Of a stretch of DNA of 64,000 bases, positions 61,551 through 64,000 are shown in pieces; the first letter of the stretch is position 1; each line of letters opens with the position of its first letter. Origin of the DNA: PSRI01 sp041484195. Lineage in GTDB: Bacteria > Bacteroidota > Bacteroidia > Chitinophagales > Chitinophagaceae. The stretch covers positions 62,001 through 126,000 of the forward strand of contig JBGPHC010000006.1 in the NCBI GenBank assembly GCA_041484195.1, in the 5' to 3' direction. Below the pieces are notes generated by a model, which worked only from the letters and a program-made list of their open reading frames with translations, was not told the DNA's origin and did not search any database. Both the position numbers and the translations under genes were made by a program.

Positions 61551-61634
61551 TAGGGGGAATGGGGAATGAATGCGTTGATTCTTGAGGCCGGAAATAATTC
61601 AATGGGCGTTCTTAGGGGCTCCATGAATCGATTC

Positions 61635-61668
61635 AAAAAAAGAATCCGCTTTCAAAAAGCGGATTCTT
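61635..61668 (-). terminator. Terminator of rpsA, probably also acting on the HAD gene
   Basis: AAGAATCCGCT (61640-61650) and AGCGGATTCTT (61658-61668) form an 11 bp perfect stem with a seven-base loop. On the minus strand a run of T follows directly, as expected for the end of rpsA. On the plus strand it is followed by GATATTTTA, a weaker tail for the convergent HAD gene. Confidence 0.92.
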
Positions 61669-61688
61669 GATATTTTACGGGGAGTATT

Positions 61689-63575
61689 TTACTCTCCCTG
61701 CTTTTCTTCTTCGCCACCTTTCTCCATCTTCTTCTTCAATTCAGCGAGAACGCCCAAATCACCCAGAGTAGTTTTTTCAACCTTTCCCTGGATATCCTTG
61801 ACGGCTTTCTTGGTCTTCACCGCTTCCGCTTTTCTTTCCTTATTCACGGCATCTTTTTCTTCAACCTTAGCCTGTTCCCAGATACGGGTATGGCTCAGCA
61901 GGATGCGTTTTTCATTCCTGTCGAATTCAATAACCATGAATTGGGAAATATCATCCGCGCCGAGGGATTTGCCATCTTCTTTCAGCAAGTGACGGTTGGG
62001 GGCAAAACCTTCCAGGCCGTAAGGCAGTTGAACAATGGCGCCTTTATCATCCTTCCTCACGATGGTGCCATCATGGATGGTTCCCACCGCAAATGTGTCC
62101 TGCAGCGTATTCCAGGGATCTTCTTCCAGTTGTTTATGACCCAATTGGAGTTTGCGATTATCCTTGTCAATACCCAGGATTACCACTTCAATATCATTCC
62201 CCACCTTCGTGTATTCGCTGGGGTGATTAAAGCGTCGCAGCCAGCTCAGGTCGCTGATATGTATCATTCCACCGATGCCAGGCTCCAGTTCCACGAAAAC
62301 ACCATAAGGAGTAATATTCTTCACCAGACCTTTATGACGGCTCTCAACGGGGTATTTGGTCTCGATTTCATTCCAGGGATCGGGAGATAGTTGCTTGATG
62401 GAAAGACTCATCTTACGGGAATCCTTATCAAGCGTCACGATCTTGGCTTCATGTTCGTCACCCAGTTTAAAGAATTCCTTGGCATTGATAGGCGTATTGG
62501 CCCAGGTAATTTCACTCACGTGCACCAGGCCTTCCACACCCGGAAGGATTTCGAGGAATGCGCCGTAATCTTCAATATTCACCACCTTACCCTTCACGAT
62601 TTTTCCTTCACCTACCCATTCCGGTAAGGTATCCCATGGATGTGGGGTGAGTTGTTTCAGGCCCAGGCTGATTCGTTTCTTTTCGTCGTCGAAATCCAGC
62701 ACCACCACATTCAGTTTCTGGTCCAGTTTCAATACTTCGCTTGGGTGGCTGATACGGCCCCAACTGATATCTGTTATATACAATAAGCCATCGAGTCCGC
62801 CAAGGTCAAGGAATGCACCGAAATCGGTGATATTCTTGATGGTTCCTTCGAGCACCTGGCCTTTTTCCAGCTTGCTCATGATCTCGGCACGCTGTGCTTC
62901 TATATCGCTTTCAATAAGCGCTTTGTGAGATACTACCGCATTCTTAATGGCTTCGTTAATCTTGACCACTTTGAATTCCATGGTCTTTCCTACAAACTGA
63001 TCATAGTCCGTAACCGGCTTAACGTCAATTTGCGATCCCGGAAGGAATGTTTCCATTCCAAAGACATCCACGATCAGTCCGCCCTTGGTTTTGCTGGTAA
63101 CCGTACCCGTTACCACTTCACCTGTTTTGTGCACCTCCACGATCCTTTCCCAGGCGCGCGTGATCCTCGCCACTTTGCGGCTCAGGTGCAGGTGACCTTC
63201 ACGGTCTTCCTTTTCAACAACCATCACTTCCACCTTATCCCCTACTTTTAGATTGGGGATATCGCGGAATTCATTCAATGACACCAGGCCATCACTCTTG
63301 AACCCGATATTGACTACAACATCGGTCTTGGTCAATCCCACAACAATTCCTTCCACCATCTCATTGTCATTGACGGTCTTGAAAGTACTGTCATATACGG
63401 AATCATACTTTAGTTTTTCTTCCTTGTCATAAGAAGAAACATTTCGCTTGTCAATGCTCCAGTCAAAATCGTCGTGAGCAGTCTGTACAGGTAGATTTGT
63501 TGTCGCTGCAGGCGTTCCCGTAGCCGGGGCCTCCTGTACATCAGCGTTTGAGTTAACAATTTGGTTTTCTGACAT
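61689..63575 (-). CDS. rpsA: 30S ribosomal protein S1
   Basis: S1 is a 628-residue protein with six S1 RNA-binding domains. The central ones are typical, for example LEGTIKNITDFGAFLDLGGLDGLLYITD and VKGKVVNIEDYGAFLEILPGVEGLVHVSE. The N-terminus (about 40 residues) and the highly charged C-terminal tail (KKKMEKGGEEEKQGE) are extensions. It draws mRNA to the ribosome, which matters in Bacteroidota because most genes lack Shine-Dalgarno sequences. Confidence 0.98.
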   Translation of the reverse strand: MSENQIVNSNADVQEAPATGTPAATTNLPVQTAHDDFDWSIDKRNVSSYDKEEKLKYDSVYDSTFKTVNDNEMVEGIVVGLTKTDVVVNIGFKSDGLVSLNEFRDIPNLKVGDKVEVMVVEKEDREGHLHLSRKVARITRAWERIVEVHKTGEVVTGTVTSKTKGGLIVDVFGMETFLPGSQIDVKPVTDYDQFVGKTMEFKVVKINEAIKNAVVSHKALIESDIEAQRAEIMSKLEKGQVLEGTIKNITDFGAFLDLGGLDGLLYITDISWGRISHPSEVLKLDQKLNVVVLDFDDEKKRISLGLKQLTPHPWDTLPEWVGEGKIVKGKVVNIEDYGAFLEILPGVEGLVHVSEITWANTPINAKEFFKLGDEHEAKIVTLDKDSRKMSLSIKQLSPDPWNEIETKYPVESRHKGLVKNITPYGVFVELEPGIGGMIHISDLSWLRRFNHPSEYTKVGNDIEVVILGIDKDNRKLQLGHKQLEEDPWNTLQDTFAVGTIHDGTIVRKDDKGAIVQLPYGLEGFAPNRHLLKEDGKSLGADDISQFMVIEFDRNEKRILLSHTRIWEQAKVEEKDAVNKERKAEAVKTKKAVKDIQGKVEKTTLGDLGVLAELKKKMEKGGEEEKQGE

Positions 63576-63608
63576 AACTGATAATTACCCTGTTTTAAAA
63601 TGGGAGTG

Positions 63609-63616
63609 CAAAGTTA
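63609..63616 (-). promoter_or_regulatory. -7 box of rpsA
   Basis: TAACTTTG on the minus strand is a perfect box, 33 bases before the rpsA ATG at 63575. The -33 region is T/C-rich (TTTTC) without a clear TTG. Confidence 0.55.
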
Positions 63617-63786
63617 AGGATAATTGCCAGAAAAGAAAAGATCGCTGGACATTCTTCATAGCTAAAAATGGCTTATATTTTGCTGCAATGGGTTCTTTAT
63701 CAAATGATTATTCTGAGGTCCGCCGAAAATATTTTCCGATCCGGAATTCTAAAATTGCCTTATCTTTTGCCCCAAAATCAGTAAAG

Positions 63787-64000
63787 ATGAAAAAGATGCT
63801 AATCGCCGGGCTTTTTTTGTTGCCAGGCGCTCTGTTGCTGGCACAATCTAATGCTGAGTCTGCCAATACTGCTGTCACGGTAAAAACCGGAACATCGTTG
63901 GACTATGAAGTCAATTCCAACGGACAACTGACTCCGCTTACTATGAAAATATTTATTCCTGATGAAGGAGGGATAGGGTTTGAATTCAGCGTGGGAGACA
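63787..64000 (+). CDS. Exported protein, cut by the right edge
   Basis: The first 71 codons of an open frame begin at ATG 63787. A signal peptide is clear (MKKMLIAGLFLLPGALLLAQ) with probable cleavage after the alanine or glutamine near residue 20. The visible remainder (NTAVTVKTGTSLDYEVNSNG) is a beta-rich start with no recognised family. TATCTTTTG, one base longer than the -7 consensus, lies about 25 bases upstream. The rest lies outside the window. Confidence 0.8.
   Translation, partial: MKKMLIAGLFLLPGALLLAQSNAESANTAVTVKTGTSLDYEVNSNGQLTPLTMKIFIPDEGGIGFEFSVGD

Overview
The window is a stretch of a Bacteroidota chromosome, most likely Chitinophagaceae or a close relative. Evidence for this is the frequent TAnnTTTG promoter boxes, the near absence of Shine-Dalgarno sequences, a HAD/IGPD fusion hisB, a six-domain ribosomal protein S1, a NamZ-type DUF1343 muramidase, a YpdA-type reductase, DUF1080 and DUF1684 proteins and a PspC-only protein. 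It is mostly ordinary core metabolism. No phage, plasmid, CRISPR array, tRNA or rRNA gene was recognised.

The left 16 kb holds two amino-acid biosynthesis operons, both on the minus strand. The trp operon (trpE-G-D-C-F, a GNAT acetyltransferase, trpB-trpA) runs off the left edge inside trpA. The his operon (hisG-D-C, a sugar-dehydrogenase lipoprotein, a c-type cytochrome, hisB) lacks hisH, hisA, hisF and hisI. Each operon is preceded by a promoter, a very short leader ORF loaded with the regulatory amino acid (three consecutive Trp codons for trp, six consecutive His codons for his) and an intrinsic terminator. Sequence next to the leader stop codon can pair with the 5' arm of that terminator. 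These are two complete ribosome-mediated transcription attenuators, readable base by base, and are the most notable content of the window.

The 16-29 kb part contains a DUF1080 protein, free-methionine-sulfoxide reductase, a TlpA-like thioredoxin, threonine dehydrogenase, kdsA, a PspC protein and mitochondrial-type aconitase. These are followed by an AT-rich, decayed sigma-54 activator gene with four GAF domains (frameshift, internal stop, missing DNA-binding end). It is flanked on both sides by copies of a 64-67 bp hairpin repeat whose interior sequence changes while pairing is kept.

The 29-64 kb part is a mosaic of short housekeeping operons: ribD with a DMT exporter and a YigZ protein, prmC, exbBD, an SPFH protein, ypdA, an OmpA lipoprotein, pepT with an FKBP isomerase, namZ with fmt, a LysM protein, an rRNA methyltransferase, the three-gene transhydrogenase pntAA-AB-B, folA with thyA, an esterase-like hydrolase, a long coiled-coil membrane protein, proline dehydrogenase, a dipeptide epimerase, an acyl-CoA thioesterase, an acyltransferase, a HAD phosphatase and rpsA. 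Several genes have a perfect TAnnTTTG box only 4-8 nt before the start codon, which predicts leaderless transcripts.
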